Below, piece by piece: positions 32,756 through 39,597 of a DNA stretch of 64,000 bases. The stretch is from Streptomyces sp. NRRL B-3428 (GTDB taxonomy: Bacteria > Actinomycetota > Actinomycetes > Streptomycetales > Streptomycetaceae), in assembly GCA_000721375.1 (NCBI GenBank), contig JOGW01000012.1, positions 62,001-126,000 on the forward strand, read 5' to 3'. The stretch's first letter is position 1, and the number at the start of each line of letters is the position of its first letter. The notes under the pieces were generated by a model. The model worked only from the letters and a program-made list of their open reading frames with translations, ran no database searches and was not told the origin of the DNA. The position numbers were made by a program, and so were the translations under genes.

Positions 32756-33745
32756 TTACTTGGTCAGCGCCTTCACGAGGTTGTCGATGTACGCGCTCAT
32801 CGACCCGGTGCCGCCGAACATCCAGATGCCGTCGTCCAGACGGTGCACGTCACCGTTCTTCACGAACGGCAGCGACGTCCACACCTTGTCCTTGGCGAGC
32901 ATGCCGGTGAACGGGGTGCTGGACTCGTCGTCCTTGTTCGCGATGTAGGCGAACCGGACGTCCTCGGGCAGCTTGGTGAGGCCCTCGACATCGGTCGTGC
33001 CCAGGCCGTACGCCGGGTCGCCCTTGACGGTCCAGGCGTTCTTCAGGCCGAGCTTCTCGTTCACGCTGCCGATCAGCGAACCGCTGGTGAACGGGCGGAT
33101 CGAGGCCTGGTTGGAGACGACGTAGCCGTCGGCGAACGCCACGTTCGCACCGGCGAGATCGGCATCGGCGAGCGCCTTCTTGCCCTCCTCGATCTTGGCG
33201 TCGAGGCCCTTCTTGAGCTCGTCGGCCTTGTCGGTGGTGCCGGTGGCCTGGGCGAGGAGGTCCAGGTTCTTCGTCATCTGGCCGAACGGGTCGCCGGCGT
33301 CGGCGGGCTTCAGCGTGATGACCTTGCCGACCTCCTTGAGCTGCTTGATCGCAGCGGCGGGAAGGTCCGTGGTCGCCACGATCAGGTCCGGCGCGAGGGC
33401 GGCGATGGAGTCCATGCTGGGCTCGCCGCGGGTGCCGATGTCCTTGGGGTTGCCGGTCAGCGGGACGGCCTGGTCCCACTGCTTGTAGCCCTTGACGTCG
33501 GAGACGCCGGTCGGGGCGACGCCGAGCTCGACCAGGTGCTCGACGACATTCCACTCGGTGGCGATGACCTTCTTGGCCGGCCCGTCGAGCTTGACCTCGG
33601 TGCCGGTGCCGTCGGTGAGAGTGATGGCCTCGGACGACTTCTTCGTGTCGTCCTTCTTGTCCGCGGCAGGCTCGGTGGTTCCGCAGGCCGACAGGGTGAG
33701 AGCCGCTGCCGTGGTGACGGCCGCGGCGAGCAGTATGCGCCTCAT
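32756..33745 (-). CDS. Fe(III)-siderophore binding lipoprotein
   Basis: A 329-residue periplasmic-binding-like protein anchored by lipid. The signal sequence ends in the lipobox LTLSAC (Cys21). A Lys/Asp-rich linker precedes a type III binding fold with KKVIATEWNVVEHLVELGVA at the start, then GTRGEPSMDSIAALAPDLIV, a hallmark of iron-siderophore receptors, and a C-terminal lobe with DDGIWMFGGTGSMSAYIDNL. It captures ferric siderophore at the cell surface and passes it to the fused permease. Its start overlaps the ATPase stop by four bases (ATGA). The siderophore type cannot be read from sequence. Confidence 0.93.
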   Translation of the reverse strand: MRRILLAAAVTTAAALTLSACGTTEPAADKKDDTKKSSEAITLTDGTGTEVKLDGPAKKVIATEWNVVEHLVELGVAPTGVSDVKGYKQWDQAVPLTGNPKDIGTRGEPSMDSIAALAPDLIVATTDLPAAAIKQLKEVGKVITLKPADAGDPFGQMTKNLDLLAQATGTTDKADELKKGLDAKIEEGKKALADADLAGANVAFADGYVVSNQASIRPFTSGSLIGSVNEKLGLKNAWTVKGDPAYGLGTTDVEGLTKLPEDVRFAYIANKDDESSTPFTGMLAKDKVWTSLPFVKNGDVHRLDDGIWMFGGTGSMSAYIDNLVKALTK

Positions 33746-34605
33746 GACTGGGTGGAGAGCCTTTCGCTTCGCGAGTGGTGACGGCCTATCGCGCGGGTGC
33801 GCAAGTGGCCGGTGAGGGGATCGGTGTCGACCTCGATACGGATGCCGTACGTCTCGGTGAGCCGCTGGGCCGTGAGAACGTCCTCGGGCTCGCCGTCGCC
33901 GATGACCCGGCCGTCCCTGAGCAGGACGATCCGGTCGGCGACGGCGGCGGCCTGGTCGAGGTCGTGCAGGACGGCGCCGACGGCGATGCCGTGGCCGTCC
34001 GCCAGGTCGCGCATGAGGTCGAGGAGTTCGACCTGGTAGCGCAGGTCGAGGTGGTTGGTGGGTTCGTCGAGGAGGAGTACTCCGGTCTCCTGGGCGAGAC
34101 AGCCGGCGAGCCAGACCCGCTGCAGCTGACCGCCGGACAGATGCTCGACACCGCGCTCCGCGAGTTCGGACATGTCCGTCATGGCGAGTGCGCGGTCCAC
34201 GGCGTCCTGGCCGCCGGGATCACTCGTGCCCCAGCGGCTGCGGTATGGGTACCGGCCGAACTCGACGACGTCGCGCACGGTCAGACCGCTCGGCGTCGGA
34301 CGTCCCTGCGTGAGCAGGGCGACGCTGCGCGCGAACTCCCGTGGGCTGAGCGCGAGTCCGTCGGTGTCCGCGTCCAGCTTGATGCTGGCCGTACGGGGCC
34401 GCTGCAGCCGCGCGAGCGTACGCAGCAGCGTGGACTTGCCGCTGCCGTTCGGCCCGACAAGCACGGTGACCTCGCCGGGGCGCAGCGTCATCGAGGCGTC
34501 ATGGACGACGTCGACGCCGTCGTAGGCCACGGTGACGTCCGTGGCGGACAGTTCATGGCCGCGGGGACGACGTCGGTCCGCGGAGCTCTCTTCAACAACT
34601 CGCAC
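33742..34605 (-). CDS. Siderophore ABC transporter ATPase
   Basis: The 287-residue ATPase of the importer. Walker A is [17 protein letters not shown], the signature is EHLSGGQLQRVWLAGCLAQE, Walker B is VLLLDEPTNHLDL, and the H-loop is VGAVLHDLDQAAAVADRI. The phrase DVVEFGRYPY is typical of FecE/FhuC proteins. It is first in the operon, with a GTG start at 34605 five bases from an iron box, so it may be translated from a leaderless or near-leaderless transcript. Iron repression by a DmdR/IdeR regulator is inferred from that box. Confidence 0.93.
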   Translation of the reverse strand: MRVVEESSADRRRPRGHELSATDVTVAYDGVDVVHDASMTLRPGEVTVLVGPNGSGKSTLLRTLARLQRPRTASIKLDADTDGLALSPREFARSVALLTQGRPTPSGLTVRDVVEFGRYPYRSRWGTSDPGGQDAVDRALAMTDMSELAERGVEHLSGGQLQRVWLAGCLAQETGVLLLDEPTNHLDLRYQVELLDLMRDLADGHGIAVGAVLHDLDQAAAVADRIVLLRDGRVIGDGEPEDVLTAQRLTETYGIRIEVDTDPLTGHLRTRAIGRHHSRSERLSTQS

Positions 34606-34610
34606 GCCGG

Positions 34611-34627
34611 AAGGTTAGCCTAACCTT
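34611..34627. promoter_or_regulatory. DmdR/IdeR-type iron box
   Basis: A perfect 17-base palindrome, AAGGTTAGCCTAACCTT read on the + strand. Its core matches the actinobacterial iron box (TTAGGTTAGGCTAACC-type) known for DmdR1 and IdeR. It sits immediately upstream of the ATPase start and should repress the siderophore operon when iron is plentiful. Confidence 0.88.
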
Positions 34628-34751
34628 ACGGACTCGCCGACAGGGGGCCTGACCTGCTCCCGGGCGCAGAACCCTCACCCTGCTCTTGAGCCTCAGCTTT
34701 CACCGCTCAAGGACGGCGCGGCCGATCGCGGGATCCGGGAGGATGGTGGAC

Positions 34752-35174
34752 ATGTCCGATGCCTTCACGAGCCGCATCCTCCAACTGTCCACCGGCGCCT
34801 CGGAACGGGTGGTCGACCTCACCCGCGACTGCGAGGCCTTCCTGCGCGACGTCGCGTCCGGCCGCGACGGCCTACTCAACATCTTCGTCCCGCACGCCAC
34901 GGCCGGAATCGCCGTGATCGAGACGGGCGCCGGCAGCGACGACGACCTCCTCGCCGCCCTGCACACCCTGCTCCCCTCCGACGACCGCTGGCAGCACGCC
35001 CACGGCTCCCCCGGCCACGGCCGCGACCACGTCCTGCCCGCCCTCGTGGCACCACACGCGACGCTGCCGGTGATCGAGGGCAGCCTGGAGCTGGGCACTT
35101 GGCAGTCGGTGTGCCTGGTGGACACGAATGTCGACAACCTGCGCAGGCAGGTGCGGTTGTCGTTCCTGGCGTGA
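34752..35174 (+). CDS. YjbQ family (secondary thiamine-phosphate synthase-like) protein
   Basis: A 140-residue single-domain protein of the YjbQ/UPF0047 family. Hallmarks are LLNIFVPHATAGIAVIETGA, DDRWQHAHGSPGHGRDHVLP with clustered histidines, and LELGTWQSVCLVDTNVDNLR (the GTWQ motif). Members have weak thiamine-phosphate synthase activity, and their real role is uncertain. ATG 34752 follows GGGAGG at nine bases; ATG 34743 is an in-frame alternative. It precedes the DUF4263 gene by 35 bases in the same direction, but I see no functional link. Confidence 0.88.
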   Translation: MSDAFTSRILQLSTGASERVVDLTRDCEAFLRDVASGRDGLLNIFVPHATAGIAVIETGAGSDDDLLAALHTLLPSDDRWQHAHGSPGHGRDHVLPALVAPHATLPVIEGSLELGTWQSVCLVDTNVDNLRRQVRLSFLA

Positions 35175-35209
35175 GCGGGCTTGTCAGTGCGCACCCCTAG
35201 TGTGCCGGC

Positions 35210-36421
35210 GTGACGACATTCCGATCGGGCTTCACCCTCTGGCGCATGGTCAAGACCGCTCGCGAGCTGACCGAGGTCACGCGCATCCAAGAGCGGGTCG
35301 ACGCAGTGCTGCACATCATGAAGGGACCTGGCGCGCACTACGGTAAGGGGCGACCGTTGGTCACTGCCCTGGAAGACGTGGCCCAAGTAGCCATCCTGCA
35401 CGGCGACTTCCCTCTCGCCCAGCGCTTCCAGCGGTTCGCCTCGTATGCCGGAGGCGAGCTGTTCCTCGAGATCCTCGAGAACTACTACGACGACAGAGCC
35501 CGGCTGCGCAGCGAAGAACACATGCGACGGATGGCGGCTTTGGGAGCGGAACGGGCGGTTGCCGCACTCGACGTGCTGTGCCGGGACAACCCCGACGCCA
35601 CGGCCGCTGACGCGCGCAACCTCTTTCGCGGCCTCGCACAGTCAGTGGACCATCTCGACCTCGGGGAAGGCGAGGGTGGAATTCGACTGTCCGTCAGGGA
35701 GACAAGAAGGCTTCAGCAGTTGGGGCATATGGAGGTGGTACTGCGGGATCTGCCGCGCCCAGCCTCCACCGAAGCCGCACGGATGCTGAGTGAAGTCCTG
35801 GCCGACGCCGACATGGGCACCCTGGCTCAAGTGCTCGAGCTCAGAGCCAGACAGGCCGGAGTCCGCGCGCTTCGCGCCGCAGTTGACGATCCGGCCAGCT
35901 CCGAGAGCGCCCTCCACGACCGCCTGAAGAACCAGGAGTGGATCTTCGGCGGCGCCTACGTGGACGAGCTGGCTCGCCGCCAGTACACGCCTGACACCAT
36001 CCTCGACATCCCGCTCCTGCGCGGTGACGGCTCGCTGCACGTGGTGGAGCTCAAGCGCGCCAACATCGAGAAACTGGTCATACGCTCCGGCGGGCACCTC
36101 ATGCTGGGCGCCGCCGTCCACCGGGCCGTCTCCCAGACCCAGAACTACCTGCGGGCCCTGGACGAAAAGCGCGACAGCATCCTGGCCGAGCACGCGGTCG
36201 ACACACGCAGATCGGCGGCGACGATCGTGATCGGACATCCGCAGTACGCGACCTCGGAGGTCACTCCCGCAGAGATGGCGGAGACGATCCGGACCTACAA
36301 CGCACACCAGTCCCGTATCGAAGTGATCACCTACGAGACCCTGCTGAGTTCGGCCGCCCGCATGCTGGCCCTGTCCTCGGCACAGCAGGACGGGGAAACA
36401 GAGGAGGCGGGGCCCGAATGA
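35210..36421 (+). CDS. Shedu-like (DUF4263/SduA C-terminal) nuclease, likely antiviral
   Basis: A 403-residue protein. Residues 1-230 are helical and not recognised. The C-terminal domain from about 232 fits the SduA/DUF4263 PD-(D/E)xK nuclease: a lead helix ESALHDRLKNQEWIFGG, then DTILDIPLLRGDGSLHVVEL with Asp266, Glu280 and Lys282 as the D...ExK catalytic set. The conserved glutamine helix AVSQTQNYLRAL (Gln311) and the strand AATIVIGHPQY follow. Shedu proteins are single-gene anti-phage nucleases that sense DNA ends; activity here is inferred. The stop overlaps the next gene in an ATGA, so the two should be co-translated. Base composition looks less GC-rich than the neighbours, suggesting acquisition. 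The GTG start lacks a clear ribosome binding site. Confidence 0.8.
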   Translation: MTTFRSGFTLWRMVKTARELTEVTRIQERVDAVLHIMKGPGAHYGKGRPLVTALEDVAQVAILHGDFPLAQRFQRFASYAGGELFLEILENYYDDRARLRSEEHMRRMAALGAERAVAALDVLCRDNPDATAADARNLFRGLAQSVDHLDLGEGEGGIRLSVRETRRLQQLGHMEVVLRDLPRPASTEAARMLSEVLADADMGTLAQVLELRARQAGVRALRAAVDDPASSESALHDRLKNQEWIFGGAYVDELARRQYTPDTILDIPLLRGDGSLHVVELKRANIEKLVIRSGGHLMLGAAVHRAVSQTQNYLRALDEKRDSILAEHAVDTRRSAATIVIGHPQYATSEVTPAEMAETIRTYNAHQSRIEVITYETLLSSAARMLALSSAQQDGETEEAGPE

Positions 36422-36780
36422 CAGATGCACAGCCTGCGATCGAATCGCTTCTGGCGCGCTTGTGCGGCGGCGAGATCACCGGCAAGGACTATGTCGGCTA
36501 CTTCATGAACCAACACGCGGAAGAGCTCGTGTTCGCGCAGCGCCGGGGCGAGAAGACAGCGCGGTTCTGGCACAGCGATGCGGACTGGGAGCTGCAGCGC
36601 ATAGGCGACCACTCGATCCGCCTGGACGGCCCGATGGACGGAATGATCACGGTCGCCGACCTGATCATCAGCCGCGAGGAAGCCACCTGGCTGTCCGCCT
36701 GCCTCGCCGCCTCCCGCCATCTACGGCGCGTCGACTCTCAATCATCGGGCCGAGAAGGCGACACCGGGAAGAAGTCGTGA
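36418..36780 (+). CDS. Small partner of the Shedu-like nuclease, unknown function
   Basis: A 120-residue acidic protein that I do not recognise. The N-terminal helix TDAQPAIESLLARLCGGEIT is followed by YFMNQHAEELVFAQ, a predicted beta stretch with conserved-looking aromatics (KTARFWHSDADWELQRIGDH), then ITVADLIISREEATWLSACL and an alpha helix, ending in a low-complexity charged tail. No signal peptide, membrane helix or catalytic motif is visible. Its ATG overlaps the nuclease stop by four bases, which implies a stoichiometric relationship: a regulator, a sensor subunit or an immunity-like inhibitor. That is inference only. Confidence 0.75.
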   Translation: MTDAQPAIESLLARLCGGEITGKDYVGYFMNQHAEELVFAQRRGEKTARFWHSDADWELQRIGDHSIRLDGPMDGMITVADLIISREEATWLSACLAASRHLRRVDSQSSGREGDTGKKS

Positions 36781-36801
36781 TCCCTCCCGGTTGATAGAAA
36801 G

Positions 36802-37887
36802 GTGAACAACATCGGGGTGCGAGAAGTCGACGTAATCGTCATCGGCGCAGGCCAGGCCGGCCTCTCCGCCGCCTACCACCTGCGCCGGAGCGGTTACGAG
36901 CCCGACCGGGACTTCGTCGTACTCGATCATGCGCCCCGGCCCGGTGGTGCCTGGCAGTTCCGGTGGCCGTCGCTGACGTACGGGCGCGTGCACGGGATGC
37001 ACTCGCTGCCGGGGATGGAGCTGACCGGGGCGGACGACTCGCGGCCCTCCTCCGAGGTGATCGGGGAGTACTTCGCGGCGTACGAGGAGCGCTTCGGGCT
37101 CCGGGTGCACCGTCCCGTGGACGTGGCCGCCGTGCGGGAAGGCGAGGGCGGGCGGCTGCTCGTCGAGAGCTCCGAGGGGACGTACGCGACGCGTGCGCTG
37201 ATCAATGCGACCGGGACCTGGGACCGGCCGTTCTGGCCGCGCTACCCGGGCCAGGAGACCTTCCGTGGGCGGCAGCTGCACACCGCGCAGTACCCGGGAC
37301 CGCAGGAGTTCGCCGGGCAGCGGGTCGTCGTCGTGGGTGGCGGCGCTTCGGGTACGCAGCACCTGCTGGAGATCGCGCCGTACGCGGCCGCGACCACTTG
37401 GGTCACGCGCCGTGAACCCGTCTTCCGTGAGGGGCCGTTCGGCGAGGAGGAGGGACGGGCGGCCGTCGCCCTTGTGGAGGACCGGGTGCGTCAGGGGCTG
37501 CCGCCGCGCAGTGTCGTGTCGGTGACGGGGCTGCCGCTCAATGACGCGATCCGCGAGGGCCTGGCGAACGGCGTGCTGGAGCGGCAGCCCATGTTCGACC
37601 GGATCGTCCCGGAGGGCGTCGCGTGGGACGACGGGCGGGTCGTCGAGGCCGACGTGATCTTGTGGGCCACGGGTTTCCGCCCGGTCGTCGACCACTTGGC
37701 GCCGCTGCGGCTGCGCGAGACGGGCGGCGGCATCCGGCTCGACGGGACCCGCGCGGTGCGCGATCCCCGTATCCACATGGTGGGTTACGGGCCTTCGGCC
37801 AGCACCATCGGCGCCAACCGTGCCGGGCGGGCCGCCGTGACCGGGATCCGCCGACTCCTCGGCCGGCAGCGGGAGTTCGCCACCTGA
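36802..37887 (+). CDS. FAD-dependent monooxygenase (CzcO/TrkA-like)
   Basis: A 361-residue flavoprotein. The FAD motif is VDVIVIGAGQAGLSAAYHLR; the pyridine-nucleotide motif is QRVVVVGGGASGTQHLLEIA; and ILWATGFRPVVDHL is the family ATG motif. The segment GGAWQFRWPSLTYGRVHGMH resembles flavin-containing monooxygenases that act on small substrates or metals. GTG 36802 keeps the full frame, but GTG 36817, which has AAGGTGA about 11 bases upstream, may be the true start. It follows the Shedu pair by 21 bases and could be in the same transcript, though a functional connection is doubtful. Confidence 0.88.
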   Translation: MNNIGVREVDVIVIGAGQAGLSAAYHLRRSGYEPDRDFVVLDHAPRPGGAWQFRWPSLTYGRVHGMHSLPGMELTGADDSRPSSEVIGEYFAAYEERFGLRVHRPVDVAAVREGEGGRLLVESSEGTYATRALINATGTWDRPFWPRYPGQETFRGRQLHTAQYPGPQEFAGQRVVVVGGGASGTQHLLEIAPYAAATTWVTRREPVFREGPFGEEEGRAAVALVEDRVRQGLPPRSVVSVTGLPLNDAIREGLANGVLERQPMFDRIVPEGVAWDDGRVVEADVILWATGFRPVVDHLAPLRLRETGGGIRLDGTRAVRDPRIHMVGYGPSASTIGANRAGRAAVTGIRRLLGRQREFAT

Positions 37888-37894
37888 GACCGGC

Positions 37895-38554
37895 TCAGGC
37901 GGCGAGCGTCCGCTCGGTGCGGTCGAGCCACGCGAGGTACCACTCCGCGAAGCCCCTGCCGGTCGGGCTCAGACCCCTGTCCATGGCACGCAGGTCCCAC
38001 CAGATGGTGCCCGCGTGCTCTCCGGTCAGGGCGAGCAGCGAGTAGTAGCCACAGCCCTGTTCACTGATGAACACCGCGCCCTCGTGCTGCCGGTCGTACA
38101 GCTCCTCGTAGCGGGCGTCCCAGGCGCCGTAGGCCGTACGGAATGCCTCGTCGTCGGTGAAGTCCGCGTGCTGCGGCTCCTGTTCGTCATGCGCATCGCA
38201 CAGTGCCTGCATCCGTTCCGGCTCGAAGAGCCGCCCCGCCACCGACGCCGTCACACTCATGCCCACGTACGCGAGACTGTCGCCCCGCCATTCCCACCCT
38301 TCCGCGGTCCTGACCGGTGTGAGCAGGCCGTAGTCGGGTCCCGCGCCGCCGGCGCCGACGGTCAGCAGGAAGGTGCGGTACTCGGCGGGCAGCGGACCGC
38401 CGAGAGCCTCTTCGAGACTGCGCACCTCGCCCTCCGCCAGTGCCGGGCCGAGCAGGAATCCATGCCCCTGGGCACCGAAGATCTTCTCCGCTCCGGGCTT
38501 GCGGCGCAGCGCGAGCACGCGCTCGCGCACGCCCTCCCAAGTCTCCGCGTTCAT
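37895..38554 (-). CDS. SMI1/KNR4 (SUKH) family protein
   Basis: A 219-residue SUKH-fold protein. The diagnostic region is LGPALAEGEVRSLEEALGGP followed by LPAEYRTFLLTVGAGGAGPD, with the G-x-LP-x-x-Y-x-x-F motif. Later, QGCGYYSLLALTGEHAGTIW matches the conserved C-terminal strands of the longer SUKH-1 type found in Streptomyces. SUKH proteins include immunity proteins for polymorphic toxins, but many solitary copies occur in streptomycetes. No toxin gene adjoins it, so no immunity role is claimed. It is convergent with the monooxygenase, with a gap of seven bases. Confidence 0.85.
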   Translation of the reverse strand: MNAETWEGVRERVLALRRKPGAEKIFGAQGHGFLLGPALAEGEVRSLEEALGGPLPAEYRTFLLTVGAGGAGPDYGLLTPVRTAEGWEWRGDSLAYVGMSVTASVAGRLFEPERMQALCDAHDEQEPQHADFTDDEAFRTAYGAWDARYEELYDRQHEGAVFISEQGCGYYSLLALTGEHAGTIWWDLRAMDRGLSPTGRGFAEWYLAWLDRTERTLAA

Positions 38555-38646
38555 GCCACGACGGTACGGAGGGAAGGCTGCCCGACTCCACGGGTTTTCC
38601 GCTGCGCCAGACCGTCCTTGCGCAGCTCAAGCCGTCCGTGCGCGCC

Positions 38647-39513
38647 TCAACGCGCTTGCGCGGCACCGTTCTTGGCCTGCCCCTGCTTTGCGGCCCGCCG
38701 CATCGCATTGAACTCCTCGACATTGCGCAGGTGTTCGGCGTAGTCGGCGGTGAAACGGGTGTCACCGGGCTTGACCGTGACGAAGTAGAGCCAGTCGCCC
38801 CGGGGCGGGTCGAGTGCCGCCGCGAGAGCGTCGTCGCCCGGGTTGGCGATGGGGGTGGGCGGCAGACCCATGCGCGCATACGTGTTGTACGGGCTGGCGA
38901 CCTGGGTGTCCGCGGTCGACGTGTCGATCGTCGAACGGTTCAGGGCGTAGTTGACCGTCGAGTCCATCTGCAGTGGCATCCCGAGGTTCATCCGGTTGTA
39001 GACGACCCGGGCCACCTTGCCCATGTCCTGCCGGGTCTCCGCCTCGGCCTGCGCGATGCTGGCGATCGTCACCGCCTGGTAGACGGAGACGGCCTGGCCC
39101 TCGGCGCCGCTCTTCACCTTCTGCGCGCCGAAACGGCGGTTGGCGGTGTCGACCATGTACGCGAGCACGGACGCCGGGGTCGACTGCTCGCCGAGCGGAT
39201 ACGTGGCGGGGAAGAGATAGCCCTCGGGGTTGCCCGCCGCCTCCCCCGGCAGCTTCAGGCCGATGGTGTGCGCGGACTTCTTCGTCGTGCCGGGCTTCGC
39301 TTCGAGCGCCTTGTCGATGGCCTCGTACACCTGCGAGGTGCGCCACCCCTCGGGTACGAGGAGGGTCTTGGCCTCGGGTGCGGGCTCGGCACGGTCGAGC
39401 AGTACGGGGACGCCGACCGCCGCGCCGGCGAGCAGGGCGCCGGTCAGGGCGAGTGCGGCCTTGCCTCTGCGGGTGAGGCGGATCCGGCCCTGGCGGGGGC
39501 TGTCATTGAGCAT
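38647..39513 (-). CDS. Endolytic murein transglycosylase, MltG-like
   Basis: A 288-residue YceG/MltG-family protein. A basic N-terminus (RIRLTRRGK) and one transmembrane helix (AALALTGALLAGAAVGVPVL) anchor it, and the catalytic domain is outside. Conserved segments are NPEGYLFPATYPLGEQSTPA, SVYQAVTIASIAQAEAETRQ with the catalytic glutamate region, ARVVYNRMNLGMPLQMDSTV, and SPYNTYARMGLPPTPIANPG, which is nearly invariant in the family. The LysM domain of E. coli MltG is absent. Streptomyces normally have another mltG near aroE, so this may be a second, shorter copy. The enzyme cleaves nascent glycan strands and sets their length. Confidence 0.9.
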   Translation of the reverse strand: MLNDSPRQGRIRLTRRGKAALALTGALLAGAAVGVPVLLDRAEPAPEAKTLLVPEGWRTSQVYEAIDKALEAKPGTTKKSAHTIGLKLPGEAAGNPEGYLFPATYPLGEQSTPASVLAYMVDTANRRFGAQKVKSGAEGQAVSVYQAVTIASIAQAEAETRQDMGKVARVVYNRMNLGMPLQMDSTVNYALNRSTIDTSTADTQVASPYNTYARMGLPPTPIANPGDDALAAALDPPRGDWLYFVTVKPGDTRFTADYAEHLRNVEEFNAMRRAAKQGQAKNGAAQAR

Positions 39514-39597
39514 GCGGGCACGCTAACCCGCAGCTATGGATAAATCCGACATTCGACATGGGGGTGTACCCCGTACGCCCCCTCCCCTGGTGGCGCC

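Noticed and set aside
37895..38554. Immunity protein of a polymorphic toxin system
   Set aside because: The SUKH fold fits, but no toxin gene or secretion module lies nearby.
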